Below, in pieces: positions 34,587 to 54,629 of a DNA stretch of 64,000 nucleotides. Numbering within the stretch: position 1 is the stretch's first letter; each line of letters opens with the position of its first letter. Both the position numbers and the translations under genes were made by a program. The notes under the pieces are model-generated. The model was not told the DNA's origin. It did not search any database and saw nothing but the letters and a program-made list of their open reading frames with translations. This stretch comes from Bacillota bacterium (GTDB lineage: Bacteria > Bacillota > Sulfobacillia > JAJYWN01 > JAJZPE01): contig JAJYMC010000034.1 of NCBI GenBank assembly GCA_021787335.1, forward strand, positions 1 through 64,000, in the 5' to 3' direction.

Positions 34587-35120
34587 ATGAAGACTAAAGA
34601 ACAGAAAGCGCAGGCCACCAGTGAGGTGGCCACCAAGTTGAAGCGCGCCAAGACGACCGTCCTCGCCGACTACCGGGGCCTCAACGTCGCCCAGGACACG
34701 AAGCTCCGCAAGAAGCTTCGCGAGGGTGGCGTGGAGTACCGGGTCATCAAGAACACCGTCACCAGTCGGGCGGCCAAGGATGCCGACATCGAGGGGCTCG
34801 ACGCCTATCTCGCCGGCCCCATCGCCATCGCCTTCGATTACGAAGAGTTCACCCGCGCCGCCAAGATCCTCTCCGACTTCGCCAGAGAGAACAAGGCGCT
34901 GGAGATCAAGGCGGGCGTCTTTGAGGGTAAGGTCATCGGCCCCGACAAGGTCAAGGCGCTGGCCAATCTGCCGTCCCGCGAGGTCCTGCTGGCCCAGTTG
35001 GCCGGGCAGTTCGCCGCGCCGCTGGCCGGTCTGGCCTCCGTCCTCGCCGGTCCGTTGCGCCAGTTCGCGTACGCTGTCGAGGCCCTGCGCCAGAAGAGAG
35101 AGGCCGAGACGACGGCCTGA
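34587..35120 (+). CDS. rplJ: Ribosomal protein uL10
   Basis: 177 residues. N-terminal RNA-binding domain (KRAKTTVLADYRGLNVAQ, YRVIKNTV) and a C-terminal helix that carries L7/L12 dimers. ATG 34587 is chosen over an in-frame ATG at 34506 that lies inside the leader terminator. GGGGGAGGTGGAGTAAAGGA precedes it. Confidence 0.97.
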   Translation: MKTKEQKAQATSEVATKLKRAKTTVLADYRGLNVAQDTKLRKKLREGGVEYRVIKNTVTSRAAKDADIEGLDAYLAGPIAIAFDYEEFTRAAKILSDFARENKALEIKAGVFEGKVIGPDKVKALANLPSREVLLAQLAGQFAAPLAGLASVLAGPLRQFAYAVEALRQKREAETTA

Positions 35121-35174
35121 TTCATCCGAAAGCACCGCCGTCGTGGCGGTCTACTCTAAGGAGGTACACCTCAA

Positions 35175-35558
35175 GTGGCTGAAGGTAAGGTAAAGGAAAT
35201 CATCGAGGCCGTCAAGGGCCTATCCGTCATCGAGTTGTCCGAGCTGGTCAAGGCGTTCGAGGAAGAGTTCGGCGTCTCCGCCGCCGCTCCGATGGCCATC
35301 GCCGCCGCCCCCGCGGCCGGCGCCGCCGCCGCCCCCGCGGCCGAGCAGACCGAGTTCGACGTCATCCTGAAGGGCGCCGGCGCCCAGAAGATCCAGGTCA
35401 TCAAGGTCGTCCGCGAGCTCACCGGGCTTGGTCTGAAGGAAGCCAAGGACCTCGTCGACGGCGCCCCGAAGCCGGTCAAGGAGAAGGTCTCCAAGGAAGA
35501 CGCCGAGGGCATGAAGAAGAAGCTCGCCGAGGTCGGCGCGGAAGTCGAGATCAAGTAA
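35175..35558 (+). CDS. rplL: Ribosomal protein bL12 (L7/L12)
   Basis: 127 residues: N-terminal dimerisation domain, an Ala/Pro-rich hinge ([15 protein letters not shown]), and a C-terminal factor-binding domain ([20 protein letters not shown]). GTG start after AAGGAGGT. Last gene of the rplJL unit. Confidence 0.98.
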   Translation: MAEGKVKEIIEAVKGLSVIELSELVKAFEEEFGVSAAAPMAIAAAPAAGAAAAPAAEQTEFDVILKGAGAQKIQVIKVVRELTGLGLKEAKDLVDGAPKPVKEKVSKEDAEGMKKKLAEVGAEVEIK

Positions 35559-35632
35559 GCAACGGCCACGCGATAACGCCGGGAAACGGCCGGCCCCCCG
35601 CGGGTCGGCCGCATCTTTTCCCCGCCAAGCGG

Positions 35633-35668
35633 GACGGGGCGTCCAGGAGGACGCCCCGTCAGTTTTGC
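35633..35668 (+). terminator. Terminator after rplL
   Basis: GACGGGGCGTCC/GGACGCCCCGTC stem with AGGA loop, then AGTTTTG. Confidence 0.82.
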
Positions 35669-35697
35669 CGTTTTGGCCTAGGATATCGTGGAATTCC

Positions 35698-35726
35698 TTG
35701 ACGTCCAGAGGCCACCATGATATTAT
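35698..35726 (+). promoter_or_regulatory. Promoter of rpoBC
   Basis: TTGACG, 17-base spacer, TATTAT. The following ~235-base A/T-rich leader to rpoB (35727-35962) holds no gene. Confidence 0.72.
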
Positions 35727-35962
35727 ATTAAATTGCTACGTCTATACCCCAAAACTTTTCCCTTGGATAGTTTTTTCCATTCCGGGCAAGGCTGAGGGGT
35801 ATGGGGTAGATGGCCTGAAAAGGAGCATCGACTGTCCCCGAGAGTCCAAAACAGGCTTATAGGGTTTTGCACTTATAAGCTGATTTTGGGTTTTTGGTTT
35901 TGGACGGCCGTTGTCCCGTTTCCGGGCGGTTCAATCCTTCCCAAGGGGTGACGAGAGACTTC

Positions 35963-40228
<4,266 letters not shown>

Positions 40229-40286
40229 GTCCTCGACCAGCACGACCGAAACAGGGCTGTTCAAGTAGCTGAAAGGGGATTAAGCC

Positions 40287-43904
<3,618 letters not shown>

Positions 43905-43945
43905 AAAACCCGCCCGTCCGGTAGAATATGGGTTGAACGATGAGA

Positions 43946-44003
43946 ACCCGGCGGGATGCCCGCCGCGACTGGCCCTTAGCCGGTCGGACGGCTCCCGCCG
44001 GGT
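43946..44003. other. Structured element between rpoC and ybxF
   Basis: Perfect 11-bp inverted repeat ACCCGGCGGGA (43946-43956) and TCCCGCCGGGT (43993-44003) enclosing further GC-rich pairing. No U-run follows, so it is not a standard terminator. Confidence 0.55.
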
Positions 44004-44016
44004 GGAAAACACTAAA

Positions 44017-44045
44017 TTGACAGGTGCTTTCACCGGTGCTACAAT
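44017..44045 (+). promoter_or_regulatory. Promoter of the str operon (ybxF-rpsL-rpsG-fusA-tuf)
   Basis: TTGACA, 17-base spacer, TACAAT: near-consensus. Confidence 0.88.
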
Positions 44046-44104
44046 GTAAAAGTGTCTGTGCACGGAAAAAAGCATCCTAAGCGTGGCCCAAGGAGGGTTC
44101 ATGA

Positions 44105-44356
44105 ATGCCCCTCGAACAGCTGCGCAAGGCCAGATCCAGGACCATCGGGACGAAGCAGACTTTGAAAGCCATCGAAAAGGGCAAGGCGAAGATGGTCTTC
44201 GTCGCCCTCGACGCTGACGACAAGGTCGTCCGCGAGGTCATTCGCGGGTGCCAGGAGAAGGCCGTTCCGGTCGTTCGCGCGGAGTCCATGGCTGTCCTCG
44301 GTAAGGCTTGTGGCATCGAGGTCGGCGCGGCTTCGGCGGCGATTGTCGAAGATTAG
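44105..44356 (+). CDS. ybxF: L7Ae/L30e-family kink-turn-binding ribosomal protein
   Basis: 83 residues of the L7Ae/L30e/Gadd45 fold (IGTKQTLKAIEKGKAKMVFVA, DDKVVREVIRGCQEKAVPVV, LGKACGIEVGAA). B. subtilis YbxF, in the same place between rpoC and rpsL, binds K-turn RNA. ATG 44105 lies 8 bases after AAGGAGGG; an overlapping ATG at 44101 is out of frame. Confidence 0.94.
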   Translation: MPLEQLRKARSRTIGTKQTLKAIEKGKAKMVFVALDADDKVVREVIRGCQEKAVPVVRAESMAVLGKACGIEVGAASAAIVED

Positions 44357-44421
44357 GACACACCAGGATGCGTGATTTAGTCGAGAGCCGATGACCCATT
44401 TCCGAGGGGAGGTGGACGAGG

Positions 44422-44796
44422 ATGCCAACCATCAATCAACTCGTTCGCAAGGGTAGAACAGCCGTTCGGTATAAGCCCAAGGCCCCGGCGCTCAAAGATA
44501 ATCCGCAGAAGCGCGGGGTCTGTACGCAGGTCCGGACGATCACTCCAAAAAAGCCCAACTCGGCGCTTCGGAAGATCGCCCGCGTCCGCCTGACGAACGG
44601 CATCGAAGTTACGGCTTACATCCCGGGCGTCGGGCACAACCTGCAGGAACACTCTGTGGTCATGGTCCGCGGCGGCAGAGTCAAGGACCTTCCCGGCGTC
44701 AGGTATCATATCATTCGCGGGACCCTTGATGCGGCGGGGGTCCAGAACCGGATGCAGGGTCGCTCCAAGTACGGCGCCAAGCGGCCCAAGAAGTAA
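44422..44796 (+). CDS. rpsL: Ribosomal protein uS12
   Basis: 124 residues with the decoding-centre loops [20 protein letters not shown] and [16 protein letters not shown]. The lysines at streptomycin-resistance positions are wild type. ATG after GGGGAGGTGGACG. Confidence 0.98.
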   Translation: MPTINQLVRKGRTAVRYKPKAPALKDNPQKRGVCTQVRTITPKKPNSALRKIARVRLTNGIEVTAYIPGVGHNLQEHSVVMVRGGRVKDLPGVRYHIIRGTLDAAGVQNRMQGRSKYGAKRPKK

Positions 44797-44819
44797 GTCC
44801 GCGAGGAGGTCCTCCTGAT

Positions 44820-45290
44820 ATGCCTAGAAGAGGATCGGTCGAGCGCCGGGAGATCATCCCCGACCCGATCTATCACAGCCAGAACGTCGCCCGGTTCATC
44901 AACAAGATCATGTACAGCGGTGAGAAGAACGTGGCCCAGTCCGTCTTCTACCGGGCGATGGACATCATCAAGGAAAAGAGCGGCAAGGAACCGGTCGAAG
45001 TCTTCGACTCGGCGCTGAAGAACGCCATGCCGGTGCTCGAGGTCAAGGCCCGCCGCGTCGGCGGCGCGACCTACCAGGTGCCGGTCGAAGTTCGGGCGGA
45101 CCGCCGGTTGGCCCTGGCCATGCGCTGGTTGATCCAGTACTCACGGGCCCGGGGCGAGCGCGGGATGGAGAACAAGTTGGCGGCGGAGCTAATGGACGCC
45201 GCGGCCAACACCGGCTCGACCGTCAAGAAGAAGGAAGACACGCACAAGATGGCCGAGGCCAACAAGGCTTTCGCCCATTATCGTTGGTAA
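44820..45290 (+). CDS. rpsG: Ribosomal protein uS7
   Basis: 156 residues, full length: [29 protein letters not shown] and the C-terminal [18 protein letters not shown]. Nucleates the 30S head and is a frequent translational regulator of the str operon. Confidence 0.98.
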   Translation: MPRRGSVERREIIPDPIYHSQNVARFINKIMYSGEKNVAQSVFYRAMDIIKEKSGKEPVEVFDSALKNAMPVLEVKARRVGGATYQVPVEVRADRRLALAMRWLIQYSRARGERGMENKLAAELMDAAANTGSTVKKKEDTHKMAEANKAFAHYRW

Positions 45291-45356
45291 TCCAGAGGGG
45301 TCGTTCACCGGGAGTCACCGGATGTGAGCACCCCTCGACAGAGAGGGGGGGATGGG

Positions 45357-47438
45357 ATGCCCAGGGAACACCCGCTTGATCGGACCCGCAACATCGGCAT
45401 CATGGCGCACATCGACGCCGGCAAGACCACGACCACGGAGCGGATCCTCTTCTACACCGGTCGGCTTCACCGGATGGGCGAGGTCCACGACGGCGCCGCG
45501 ACCATGGACTGGATGGTTCAAGAGCAGGAACGCGGCATCACCATCACCTCGGCCGCGACCACCTGTTACTGGCGGGATCATCGGATCAACATCATCGACA
45601 CACCAGGCCACGTTGACTTTACCGTCGAGGTCGAGCGCTCCCTGCGGGTGCTCGACGGGGCGGTCGCCATCTTCTGCGCCAAGGGCGGCGTCGAGCCCCA
45701 GTCCGAGACGGTCTGGCGGCAGGCGGACCGGTACAAGGTTCCCCGCATCGCCTACGTCAACAAGATGGACATCATCGGGGCTGACTTCAACCGGGTCGTC
45801 GGGATGATGAAGAGCCGCCTGAAGGCCAACCCGGTCCCCGTGCAGTTGCCCATCGGCGCCGAGGACACCTTCCGTGGTGTCATCGATCTGGTCACCGACA
45901 AGGTCATCACCTGGACCGACGAACTCGGCACCCAGATGGTCGACGAGACGGTGCCGGCCGAGTACAAGGAATCCAAGCGCAAGTTCCGCGAGGCCCTGCT
46001 CGAAGCGGCCGCCGACTATGACGACACGCTGATGAGCAAGTACCTCGAAGGCAAGCCGCTTTCGCCGGACGAGATCAAGGCCGCCCTCCGCAAAGGGACC
46101 CTGGCTGGCAAGATCGTCCCCGTCCTGTGCGGCACGTCCTATCACAATAAGGGCGTGCAGCCCTTGATGGACGCCATCGTCGATTACCTGCCGTCACCGC
46201 TCGACGTCCCGCCGGTCATCGGGGTGCACCCCCGCAAGGAGACCGAAGAAGTCCGGACGGCCGATGATGAGCAGCCGTTCAGTGCTCTGGGCTTCAAAAT
46301 CGCCACCGACCCCTATGTCGGCAAGTTATGCTTCATCCGGGTCTACTCAGGCGTCTTGAAGAGCGGTTCGTACATCTACAACGCCTCGCGCGACCGCAAG
46401 GAACGGGTGGGCCGCATCGTCCGGATGCACGCCAACCACCGCGAGGACGTCGTGGAGATCCGCACCGGGGACATCGCCGCGGCTGTCGGCCTCAAGGACG
46501 TCACCACCGGCGACACCCTCTGCGACGAGAACCACCCGATCATCCTCGAACGGATGGAGTTCCCCGAACCGGTCATCGACGTCGCCATCGAGCCGAAGAC
46601 CAAGGCCGATGAGGACAAGATGACGACCTCCCTGGTGAAGCTGTCGGAAGAGGACCCGACCTTCCGTTTCCACACCGATAGTGAGACCGGGCAGACCATC
46701 ATCTCCGGCATGGGCGAACTCCACCTGGAGATCATCGTCGACCGGCTCCTCCGCGAGTTCAAGGTCGAGGCCAACGTCGGACGGCCGCAGGTCGCCTACA
46801 AGGAGACCATCCGCCAGAAGGCGAAGGCCGAGGGCCGGTTCGTCCGGCAGTCCGGCGGCCGCGGGCAGTTCGGTCACGTGGTCGTCGAGCTCGAGCCGCT
46901 CGAGTCGCAGCAGGGCTTCGAGTTCGAGAACAAGGTCGTCGGCGGGGTCGTCCCCAGGGAGTTCATCCCGGCCGTCGAGGCGGGCATCAAGGAAGCCATG
47001 CAATCGGGCGTCCTGGCCGGCTACCCGACCATCGGCCTCAAGGCCACCCTGCTGGATGGGACGTATCACGAGGTTGACTCGTCGGAAGTGGCCTTCAAGA
47101 TCGCCGGTTCGCTGGCCTTCAAGAACGCCGCCGAGAAAGCCAAGCCGGCCATCCTGGAACCGGTGATGAAGGTCGAGGCCGTCGTCCCCGAGGAGTACAT
47201 GGGCGACGTCATCGGCGACTTCAACGCCCGCCGCGGGCGCATCGACCTGATGGAGACCCGCGCCGGCGCCCAGGTCATCCGGGCCTTCGTCCCGCTGGCC
47301 CAGATGTTCGGGTACGCCACCGACCTCCGGTCCAGGACCCAGGGCCGCGGCGTCTATACGATGGAGTTCTACCGGTACGAGGAGGCCCCCAAGCCCATCT
47401 CGGAGACGGTCATCGCCCAGGCCACCGGGCGCGCTTAA
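45357..47438 (+). CDS. fusA: Elongation factor G
   Basis: 693 residues. G1 AHIDAGKTT (17-25), G3 DTPGHVDFT and G4 NKMD are all canonical, in contrast to the paralogue at 9.1 kb. Domains II-V complete ([32 protein letters not shown]). ATG 45357 is chosen for the adjacent G-rich site GGGGGGGATGG; an in-frame GTG at 45324 is less likely. Confidence 0.98.
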   Translation: MPREHPLDRTRNIGIMAHIDAGKTTTTERILFYTGRLHRMGEVHDGAATMDWMVQEQERGITITSAATTCYWRDHRINIIDTPGHVDFTVEVERSLRVLDGAVAIFCAKGGVEPQSETVWRQADRYKVPRIAYVNKMDIIGADFNRVVGMMKSRLKANPVPVQLPIGAEDTFRGVIDLVTDKVITWTDELGTQMVDETVPAEYKESKRKFREALLEAAADYDDTLMSKYLEGKPLSPDEIKAALRKGTLAGKIVPVLCGTSYHNKGVQPLMDAIVDYLPSPLDVPPVIGVHPRKETEEVRTADDEQPFSALGFKIATDPYVGKLCFIRVYSGVLKSGSYIYNASRDRKERVGRIVRMHANHREDVVEIRTGDIAAAVGLKDVTTGDTLCDENHPIILERMEFPEPVIDVAIEPKTKADEDKMTTSLVKLSEEDPTFRFHTDSETGQTIISGMGELHLEIIVDRLLREFKVEANVGRPQVAYKETIRQKAKAEGRFVRQSGGRGQFGHVVVELEPLESQQGFEFENKVVGGVVPREFIPAVEAGIKEAMQSGVLAGYPTIGLKATLLDGTYHEVDSSEVAFKIAGSLAFKNAAEKAKPAILEPVMKVEAVVPEEYMGDVIGDFNARRGRIDLMETRAGAQVIRAFVPLAQMFGYATDLRSRTQGRGVYTMEFYRYEEAPKPISETVIAQATGRA

Positions 47439-47524
47439 GTCGGGATACTGGGCCACAGGCCCTTGCAATAGAGAATCTTCTCTTCCAAGATTCTTCTGAC
47501 CAGGAGAGTAAGGGAGGAAATCAA

Positions 47525-48727
<1,203 letters not shown>

Positions 48728-48837
48728 GCTGTTCGACGTTCGACAGGACCGGGCGGGCGCCCGGACTTCCCGGGAGACCGGGTGCGGGACGCCCGCCGGC
48801 CTAGATTCTCAGAACCCCTTATAGGAGGGGGAGCCAC

Positions 48838-49146
48838 ATGCCCGAACAGAAGATTCGCATCCGGCTGCGGGCTTTTGATCACAAGATTCTCGACCAGTCG
48901 GCCGAGAAGATCGTCCAGACGGCGCGCCGGACCGGCGCCGACGTCTCGGGGCCGATTCCGCTGCCGACCGAGAAGAACATCTACACCGTCCTGACCGCCC
49001 CCAACGGCGAGAAGGACATCCGTGAGCAGTTCGAGATGCGCACCCACAAGCGCCTCATCGACATCCTCGAGCCCACCCCCAAGACCGTCGACGCCCTTAT
49101 GCGGCTCGACCTGCCGGCCGGCGTGGACATCGAGATCAAGCTGTAG
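48838..49146 (+). CDS. rpsJ: Ribosomal protein uS10
   Basis: 102 residues: [36 protein letters not shown] and [17 protein letters not shown]. First gene of the S10 operon; also the NusG/NusB partner. ATG after GGAGGGGGAGCCAC. Confidence 0.98.
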   Translation: MPEQKIRIRLRAFDHKILDQSAEKIVQTARRTGADVSGPIPLPTEKNIYTVLTAPNGEKDIREQFEMRTHKRLIDILEPTPKTVDALMRLDLPAGVDIEIKL

Positions 49147-49165
49147 GTCTGAAGGTGGTGCGGCT

Positions 49166-49783
49166 ATGATTACCAAGGGCATCCTCGGCCGGAAGGTCGG
49201 CATGACCCAGGTCTTCGACGAGGTCGGCCGGGCGATTCCGGTCACCGTCATCGAAGCCGGTCCATGCGTCGTCGTCCGCAAGAAGAGCAAGGATCGTGAT
49301 GGCTACAGCGCCATCCAGCTCGGCTTCGGCGACATCAAAGAGAAGAAGCTGACCAAGCCGGTCAAGGGTTACTTCGAGAAGCACAAGACCCGGCCGCGGC
49401 GTCATCTCAGAGAGCTGCGGGTGGCTGATGCCGACAAGTTCCAGGTCGGTCAGGAACTCAAGGCCGACCTCTTCACCAGCGGTGAGATCGTCAACGTCAC
49501 CGGGATCTCCAGGGGTCTGGGCTTTGCCGGCACCATCCGCCGGTACGGCTTTGCCCGGGGGCCGATGACCCACGGTTCGAAGTATCACCGTCGGGTCGGT
49601 TCGCTGCAGTCGAGGGCGGCCGCCCGCGTCTTCAAGGGCCGCCGCATGCCTGGTCGACTTGGCGGGGACAGGGTTACCACGAAGAATGTCCGCGTCGTCA
49701 AGGTCGACCCGGAGAAGAACCTCATCCTCATCGGCGGCTCCGTCCCCGGCGCTACCGGCGCCCTGGTGACGATCAAGAGATAG
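49166..49783 (+). CDS. rplC: Ribosomal protein uL3
   Basis: 205 residues: ITKGILGRKVGMTQVFDEVG, SRGLGFAGTIRRYGFARGP, HRRVGSLQSRA and MPGRLGGDRVTTKNVRV. ATG after GAAGGTGG; the open frame starts upstream in rpsJ. Confidence 0.98.
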   Translation: MITKGILGRKVGMTQVFDEVGRAIPVTVIEAGPCVVVRKKSKDRDGYSAIQLGFGDIKEKKLTKPVKGYFEKHKTRPRRHLRELRVADADKFQVGQELKADLFTSGEIVNVTGISRGLGFAGTIRRYGFARGPMTHGSKYHRRVGSLQSRAAARVFKGRRMPGRLGGDRVTTKNVRVVKVDPEKNLILIGGSVPGATGALVTIKR

Positions 49784-49832
49784 CGTCTCTAGCGCTTTGC
49801 TCGTGCGCCGGTAAGAAAAGGGGGAGCTCGTC

Positions 49833-50462
49833 GTGCCGAAGGTCAAGCTTTATGACATGAATGGCAAGGAAAAGGGCGAAGTCGAACTGTCCGACGCCGT
49901 CTTCGGGGCCGAGGTCAACGAGGCTCTGATGCACGACGTTGTTGTGATGTACCAGGCCAACCAGCGGCAGGGGACGTCGGCCACCAAGACCCGCGGCCTC
50001 GTCTCCGGCGGCGGCAAGAAGCCGTGGCGGCAGAAGGGCACTGGGCGCGCCCGCGCCGGCAGCACCCGTTCGCCGCTGTGGCGCCATGGCGGGATCACCT
50101 TCGGTCCCCAGCCGCGCTCCTATAGCTACACCATGCCGCGACAGGCCCGCCGCGCGGCCCTCCGCTCGGCCCTCTCGGCCAAGGTGAAGTCCGGCGAGAT
50201 GGTCCTCGTCGACCATCTGGCCCTGGACGAGGCGAAGACGAAGGAGATGGCCCGCGTCCTCGGCAACCTCGGGGCGGCCGAAGGCGCGCTCGTCGTGACG
50301 GCCGGTTCCGACGAGAACCTGTCCCGTTCCTCGCGGAACATCCCCGGCGTGGACGCCGTCGTCGCCGCCGGACTCAACGTCTACTCCGTCCTCACCCATG
50401 ACAAGCTGGTCATGACCAAGGACGCGGTGGCCAAAGTCGAGGAGGCGTTGGCCAATGGCTGA
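49833..50462 (+). CDS. rplD: Ribosomal protein uL4
   Basis: 209 residues: [16 protein letters not shown], the exit-tunnel loop [20 protein letters not shown] and [23 protein letters not shown] start. Overlaps rplW by 8 bases, so translation is probably coupled. Confidence 0.98.
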   Translation: MPKVKLYDMNGKEKGEVELSDAVFGAEVNEALMHDVVVMYQANQRQGTSATKTRGLVSGGGKKPWRQKGTGRARAGSTRSPLWRHGGITFGPQPRSYSYTMPRQARRAALRSALSAKVKSGEMVLVDHLALDEAKTKEMARVLGNLGAAEGALVVTAGSDENLSRSSRNIPGVDAVVAAGLNVYSVLTHDKLVMTKDAVAKVEEALANG

Positions 50463-50742
50463 TTCCCGAGACATCATCGTGGCCCCCATCGTCACTGAGA
50501 AGACCAACGCGGCCATGGCCGCCGGGAAGTACTCCTTCTGGGTGGCCATCGACGCCAACCGGTCCGAGATCAAGCGGGCCGTCGAGGAGATCTTCAAGGT
50601 CAAGGTCAAGGACGTCAACACCCTGCGGCAGCTGGGCAAGGTCAAGCGGATGGGAGTCCACTCCGGCCGTACCTCCGCCCGCAAGAAGGCCGTGGTAACC
50701 CTCGAAGAGGGACAGCGTATCCAGTTCTTCGAGGCCATGTAA
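50455..50742 (+). CDS. rplW: Ribosomal protein uL23
   Basis: 95 residues: [37 protein letters not shown] and [20 protein letters not shown]. Lies at the exit tunnel and docks signal recognition particle and trigger factor. Confidence 0.98.
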   Translation: MADSRDIIVAPIVTEKTNAAMAAGKYSFWVAIDANRSEIKRAVEEIFKVKVKDVNTLRQLGKVKRMGVHSGRTSARKKAVVTLEEGQRIQFFEAM

Positions 50743-50755
50743 GGAGTGAATCCTG

Positions 50756-51586
50756 ATGCCCATCAAGAGCTTCAAGCCGACCTCGGCCGGCCGTCGCTCG
50801 ATGACCGTGGCCGACTTCTCCGACCTCACCAAGAAGAAGCCTGAGAAGCGGCTTCTCAAGCACCTCAAGAAGAACGCCGGCCGGAACGCCGTCGGCCGTC
50901 TGACCGTCCGTCACCGTGGCGGTGGCACCAGTCCTAAGCTCCGCGTCATCGATTTCGTGCGGCGCAAGGACGGTGTCCCGGCCAAGGTCGCGGCCATCGA
51001 ATACGACCCGAACCGGAACACCCGGATCGCCCTCCTCCACTACGCCGACGGCGACAAGCGGTACATCATCGCTCCCGCCGGCCTGGCGGTCGGGACCACC
51101 GTGGTCTCCGGTCCGGAAGCCGACATCAAGGTGGGGAACGCCCTCCCGCTCCGGAACATCCCGGTCGGTACGTTCATCCACAACATCGAACTGCATCCCG
51201 GTCAGGGCGGGCAACTGGTCCGCTCGGCCGGCGCCCAGGCCCAGCTGATGGCCAAGGAGAACGAGATGGCCAACATCAGGATGCCGTCGGGCGAGATGCG
51301 TTTCGTGCCCGTCGACTGCCGCGCGACCATCGGCCAGTCCGGGAACGTCGAGTCCGAGAACATCACCATCGGCAAGGCCGGCCGGTCGCGCTGGCTCGGT
51401 AAGCGCCCGACCGTCCGCGGCGTCGTGATGAACCCGGTCGACCACGCCCACGGCGGCGGCGAAGGCAAGTCGCCCATCGGGCGCCAGCCGACCACCCCGT
51501 GGGGCAAGCCGGCCATGGGCGTCAAGACCCGCCCGCGCAAGAAATACTCGAACAAGTACATCTCCAAGCGCCGCGGCAGCAAGTAA
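50756..51586 (+). CDS. rplB: Ribosomal protein uL2
   Basis: 276 residues: [55 protein letters not shown] with the conserved histidine, and the basic C-terminus. Needed for peptidyl-transferase centre assembly. Confidence 0.98.
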   Translation: MPIKSFKPTSAGRRSMTVADFSDLTKKKPEKRLLKHLKKNAGRNAVGRLTVRHRGGGTSPKLRVIDFVRRKDGVPAKVAAIEYDPNRNTRIALLHYADGDKRYIIAPAGLAVGTTVVSGPEADIKVGNALPLRNIPVGTFIHNIELHPGQGGQLVRSAGAQAQLMAKENEMANIRMPSGEMRFVPVDCRATIGQSGNVESENITIGKAGRSRWLGKRPTVRGVVMNPVDHAHGGGEGKSPIGRQPTTPWGKPAMGVKTRPRKKYSNKYISKRRGSK

Positions 51587-51638
51587 GGGCGCTTCGCCGA
51601 CCCGGCCGGTCCGGGTCCGAATGAAGGAGGCTTCATAG

Positions 51639-51923
51639 ATGGGACGTTCCACGAAAAAAGGGCCGTACGTGGACCAGAGTCTGATGAAGAAGATTCTGGC
51701 CATGAACGAGAAGAACGAGAAGAAGCTCGTCAAGACCTGGGCCCGGGCCTGCACGGTGATGCCCGACATGGTCGGACATAACGTCGCCGTTTACGACGGC
51801 CGGAAGCATGTCCCCGTATACATCACCGAAGAGATGGTCGGGCACAAGCTCGGCGAGTTCGCCCCGACGCGGACGTTCCGCGGCCACAGTGCCCACACCG
51901 AAAGGTCGACGGCCCTCAAGTAG
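51639..51923 (+). CDS. rpsS: Ribosomal protein uS19
   Basis: 94 residues: [52 protein letters not shown] after GAAGGAGGCTTCATAG. Confidence 0.98.
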   Translation: MGRSTKKGPYVDQSLMKKILAMNEKNEKKLVKTWARACTVMPDMVGHNVAVYDGRKHVPVYITEEMVGHKLGEFAPTRTFRGHSAHTERSTALK

Positions 51924-51959
51924 GCCGAGAAGCCCAGAGGACGATAGGGGGTCATCGAC

Positions 51960-52601
51960 ATGGAAGAAGCACGTGCCGTCGCCAAATACATCCGCATCGC
52001 CCCGCGCAAGGCACGGGTCGTCGCGGACCTGATCCGGGGCAAGTCGGTCGACGAGGCTCTGGCCATTCTGAGGTACACGCCGAAGATCGCTTCGGAGGTC
52101 CTCGAGAAGGTGGTCAAGTCGGCGGCCGCCAACGCCACTCACAACTACGAGATGGACCGCGATAACCTGTACATCTCGGCGGCCTACGTCGACGTGGGCC
52201 CGACCCTGAAGCGTTTCCAGCCGCGACAGCGCGGCCAGGCCTTCTCGATCAAGAAGCGGACCAGCCACATCACTGTGGTGGTCAGCCAGCGCTCCGGCGA
52301 GCGGACTGAGGAAGAGGAGCCGCGCCGGCGGCCGTTCGCCCGTCGTCCCGGCGTCCGCCGGGGCAAGCCGGCCGGTGAGCCCGCACCCGCCGCTGAAGTG
52401 AAGGCCGAGGGCGAGGAGTCGAAGGCCAAGGGGAAGAGCAAGGCCAAGGGGACGAAGGGCAAGGCGGCGCCGAAGAAGACGGCCGCTCGGGCCCCGAAGA
52501 AGACGACTCCGGCCAAGAAGGCAACGGCGCCGGCCAAGACAGCGGCGGCCAAGCCGAAGGCGGAGAAGAAGACCACCGGTCGCCAGGGGAAGGGTGAGTA
52601 A
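51960..52601 (+). CDS. rplV: Ribosomal protein uL22 with long Lys/Ala-rich C-terminal tail
   Basis: 213 residues, about twice the usual 110. The core ([46 protein letters not shown]) ends near residue 109. The remaining ~100 residues begin acidic/arginine-rich ([19 protein letters not shown]) and become Lys/Ala/Pro-rich ([18 protein letters not shown]). Similar tails are known on L22 of Mycobacterium. It resembles the basic part of the RpoB extension in this window. Overlap-free, 2 bases before rpsC. Confidence 0.97.
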   Translation: MEEARAVAKYIRIAPRKARVVADLIRGKSVDEALAILRYTPKIASEVLEKVVKSAAANATHNYEMDRDNLYISAAYVDVGPTLKRFQPRQRGQAFSIKKRTSHITVVVSQRSGERTEEEEPRRRPFARRPGVRRGKPAGEPAPAAEVKAEGEESKAKGKSKAKGTKGKAAPKKTAARAPKKTTPAKKATAPAKTAAAKPKAEKKTTGRQGKGE

Positions 52602-52603
52602 AG

Positions 52604-53269
52604 ATGGGTCAGAAAGTCCACCCCAAGGGTCTGCGGATCGGCATCATCAAGGATTGGGACTCCAAGTGGTACGCGGGTAAGAAGACCTACACGGACCTGC
52701 TCCACGAGGACGTCAGGATCCGCAAGCTGGTCCAGCAGCGGCTGGCCAACGCCTCGATCGCCCGCGTGGAGATCGAGCGGGCGGCCAACCGGATCAAGGT
52801 CACCATCCACACCGGCAAGCCCGGCATGGTCATCGGCAAGGGCGGGGCGGGCGTCGAATCCCTCCGCAAGAGCCTCGAGGCCATGACCAAGAAGCCGGTG
52901 GCGGTCAATATCATCGAGATAAAGACCCCTGAACTCGATGCCAAGCTGGTCGCTGAGAGCGTGGCCTCCCAGCTCGTGCGGCGGATCGGTTTCCGCCGGG
53001 CGATGAAGCAGGCCATCCAGCGGTCCATGCGGCTCGGGGCCAAGGGCGTCAGGATTCGCGTCAGCGGCCGCCTCGGCGGCGCCGAGATGGCCCGCACCGA
53101 GCAGGCCCGCGAAGGCTCCGTGCCCCTCCACACGCTCCGGGCCGACATCGACTACGGCCTGTCCGAGGCCAAGACGACCTATGGTCAGATCGGAGTCAAG
53201 GTCTGGATCTATAAGGGCGAGGTGCTCACCGAGAGCGTCAGGCCGGCCATCGTTGAAGGGAGGGCCTGA
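52604..53269 (+). CDS. rpsC: Ribosomal protein uS3
   Basis: 221 residues: [22 protein letters not shown] domain with [18 protein letters not shown], and [16 protein letters not shown]. Forms part of the mRNA entry helicase site. Confidence 0.98.
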   Translation: MGQKVHPKGLRIGIIKDWDSKWYAGKKTYTDLLHEDVRIRKLVQQRLANASIARVEIERAANRIKVTIHTGKPGMVIGKGGAGVESLRKSLEAMTKKPVAVNIIEIKTPELDAKLVAESVASQLVRRIGFRRAMKQAIQRSMRLGAKGVRIRVSGRLGGAEMARTEQAREGSVPLHTLRADIDYGLSEAKTTYGQIGVKVWIYKGEVLTESVRPAIVEGRA

Positions 53270-53274
53270 GCCAC

Positions 53275-53712
53275 ATGTTGATGCCGAAGAGGGTCAAGTT
53301 CCGCAAGCAGCAGCGCGGCCGGATGACCGGCGCCGCCTACCGTGGCTCGGTCATCACCTACGGTGAGTACGGCCTTCAGGCCATGGAGCCAGGCTGGATC
53401 ACCGACCGGCAGATCGAGGCGGCTCGTGTGGCTTTGACCCGTTACATCAAGCGCGGCGGCAAGGTCTGGATCAAGATCTTCCCCGACAAGCCGGTCACCA
53501 AGAAGCCCGCCGAGACCCGTATGGGGAGCGGCAAGGGCGCCCCGGAGTTCTGGGTATCGGTGGTCAAGCCGGGTCGGGTCATGTTCGAGCTGGCCGGCGT
53601 CTCCGAGGAGCTGGCCCGCGAAGCGATGCGGCTGGCCGCCCACAAGCTTCCGATCAAGACGAAGTTCGTGAAACGGACAGAAGCGGGTGGTGAAGAGGCT
53701 CATGAAGGCTAA
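53275..53712 (+). CDS. rplP: Ribosomal protein uL16
   Basis: 145 residues: [52 protein letters not shown]. Its last codons overlap rpmC. Confidence 0.98.
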   Translation: MLMPKRVKFRKQQRGRMTGAAYRGSVITYGEYGLQAMEPGWITDRQIEAARVALTRYIKRGGKVWIKIFPDKPVTKKPAETRMGSGKGAPEFWVSVVKPGRVMFELAGVSEELAREAMRLAAHKLPIKTKFVKRTEAGGEEAHEG

Positions 53713-53908
53713 GGAAGTCCGCGAACTGGAAGACGATGAGCTCGTGAAGAGGATGGACAGTTTGAAGGGTGAGCTCTTCAACCTGAGATTCCAACTGGCC
53801 ACCGGGCAACTCGACAACCCGATGCGGATCAGGGAAGTCCGGCGGACCATCGCGCGCGTGAAGACCATCCAGCGCGAACGCGAGTTGAAGGCGAAGGGCG
53901 GGGCCTGA
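53702..53908 (+). CDS. rpmC: Ribosomal protein uL29
   Basis: 68 residues: [46 protein letters not shown]-type helical hairpin. ATG 53702 chosen with GAAGAGG upstream; a GTG at 53687 is in frame but longer than the family. Overlaps rplP by 11 bases. Confidence 0.96.
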   Translation: MKAKEVRELEDDELVKRMDSLKGELFNLRFQLATGQLDNPMRIREVRRTIARVKTIQRERELKAKGGA

Positions 53909-53963
53909 AGAGCCGTTCGGCTTTAGGGAGCCGCCGGGTTAACCGTGGAAGGAGGCCGTCAGG

Positions 53964-54233
53964 TTGGCCGAAGAGAGCGTGGCCCGTGGGGCCAGGAAGA
54001 CCAGATTAGGCACAGTGGTCAGCGACAAGATGGATAAGACGGTCGTCGTCGCCGTCGCGCGCCTGACCCAGCATCCGTTATACAAGCGCCGTATCGAACG
54101 GACCACGAAGTTCAAGGCCCACGACGAGAAGAACGAGGCCCACGTGGGCGACCGGGTCAGGATCATGGAGACTCGGCCGTTGTCCCACGACAAGCGGTGG
54201 CGGGTCGTGGAGATCGTCGAGAAGGCGAAGTAG
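53964..54233 (+). CDS. rpsQ: Ribosomal protein uS17
   Basis: 89 residues: [62 protein letters not shown] start after GGAAGGAGG. Confidence 0.97.
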   Translation: MAEESVARGARKTRLGTVVSDKMDKTVVVAVARLTQHPLYKRRIERTTKFKAHDEKNEAHVGDRVRIMETRPLSHDKRWRVVEIVEKAK

Positions 54234-54245
54234 GAGGAGATCGGC

Positions 54246-54614
54246 ATGATCCAGCCGCGGAGCCGGCTGACAGTGGCCGACAACACGGGGGCCAAGGAGA
54301 TCGCCTGTATCCTCGTGTTGGGCGGCTCGAAGCGCAGGTACGCTCATGTCGGCGACGTCATCGTGGCCTCGGTCAAGGAAGCCGCCCCGGGCGGAGTCGT
54401 CAAGAAGGGCGAGGTCGTCAAGGCCGTAATCGTCCGTTCGAAGAGCGGTGTCCGTCGCGAGGATGGCTCATACATCAAGTTCGATGAGAACGCCGCAGTC
54501 ATCATCAAGGACGACAAGGAGCCCCGTGGCACACGTATATTTGGGCCCGTGGCCCGCGAGCTTCGCGAGAGGGAGTTCATGAAGATCATCTCGCTGGCTC
54601 CGGAAGTCCTCTAA
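54246..54614 (+). CDS. rplN: Ribosomal protein uL14
   Basis: 122 residues, universally conserved fold: [57 protein letters not shown] after GGAGGAGATCGGC. Confidence 0.98.
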   Translation: MIQPRSRLTVADNTGAKEIACILVLGGSKRRYAHVGDVIVASVKEAAPGGVVKKGEVVKAVIVRSKSGVRREDGSYIKFDENAAVIIKDDKEPRGTRIFGPVARELREREFMKIISLAPEVL

Positions 54615-54629
54615 GGGAGGGACGGAGAG

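Noticed and set aside
35894-35962. Longer N-terminus for RpoB from 35894
   Set aside because: The added residues do not match the RpoB family and no ribosome site precedes them; ATG 35963 gives the conserved N-terminus.
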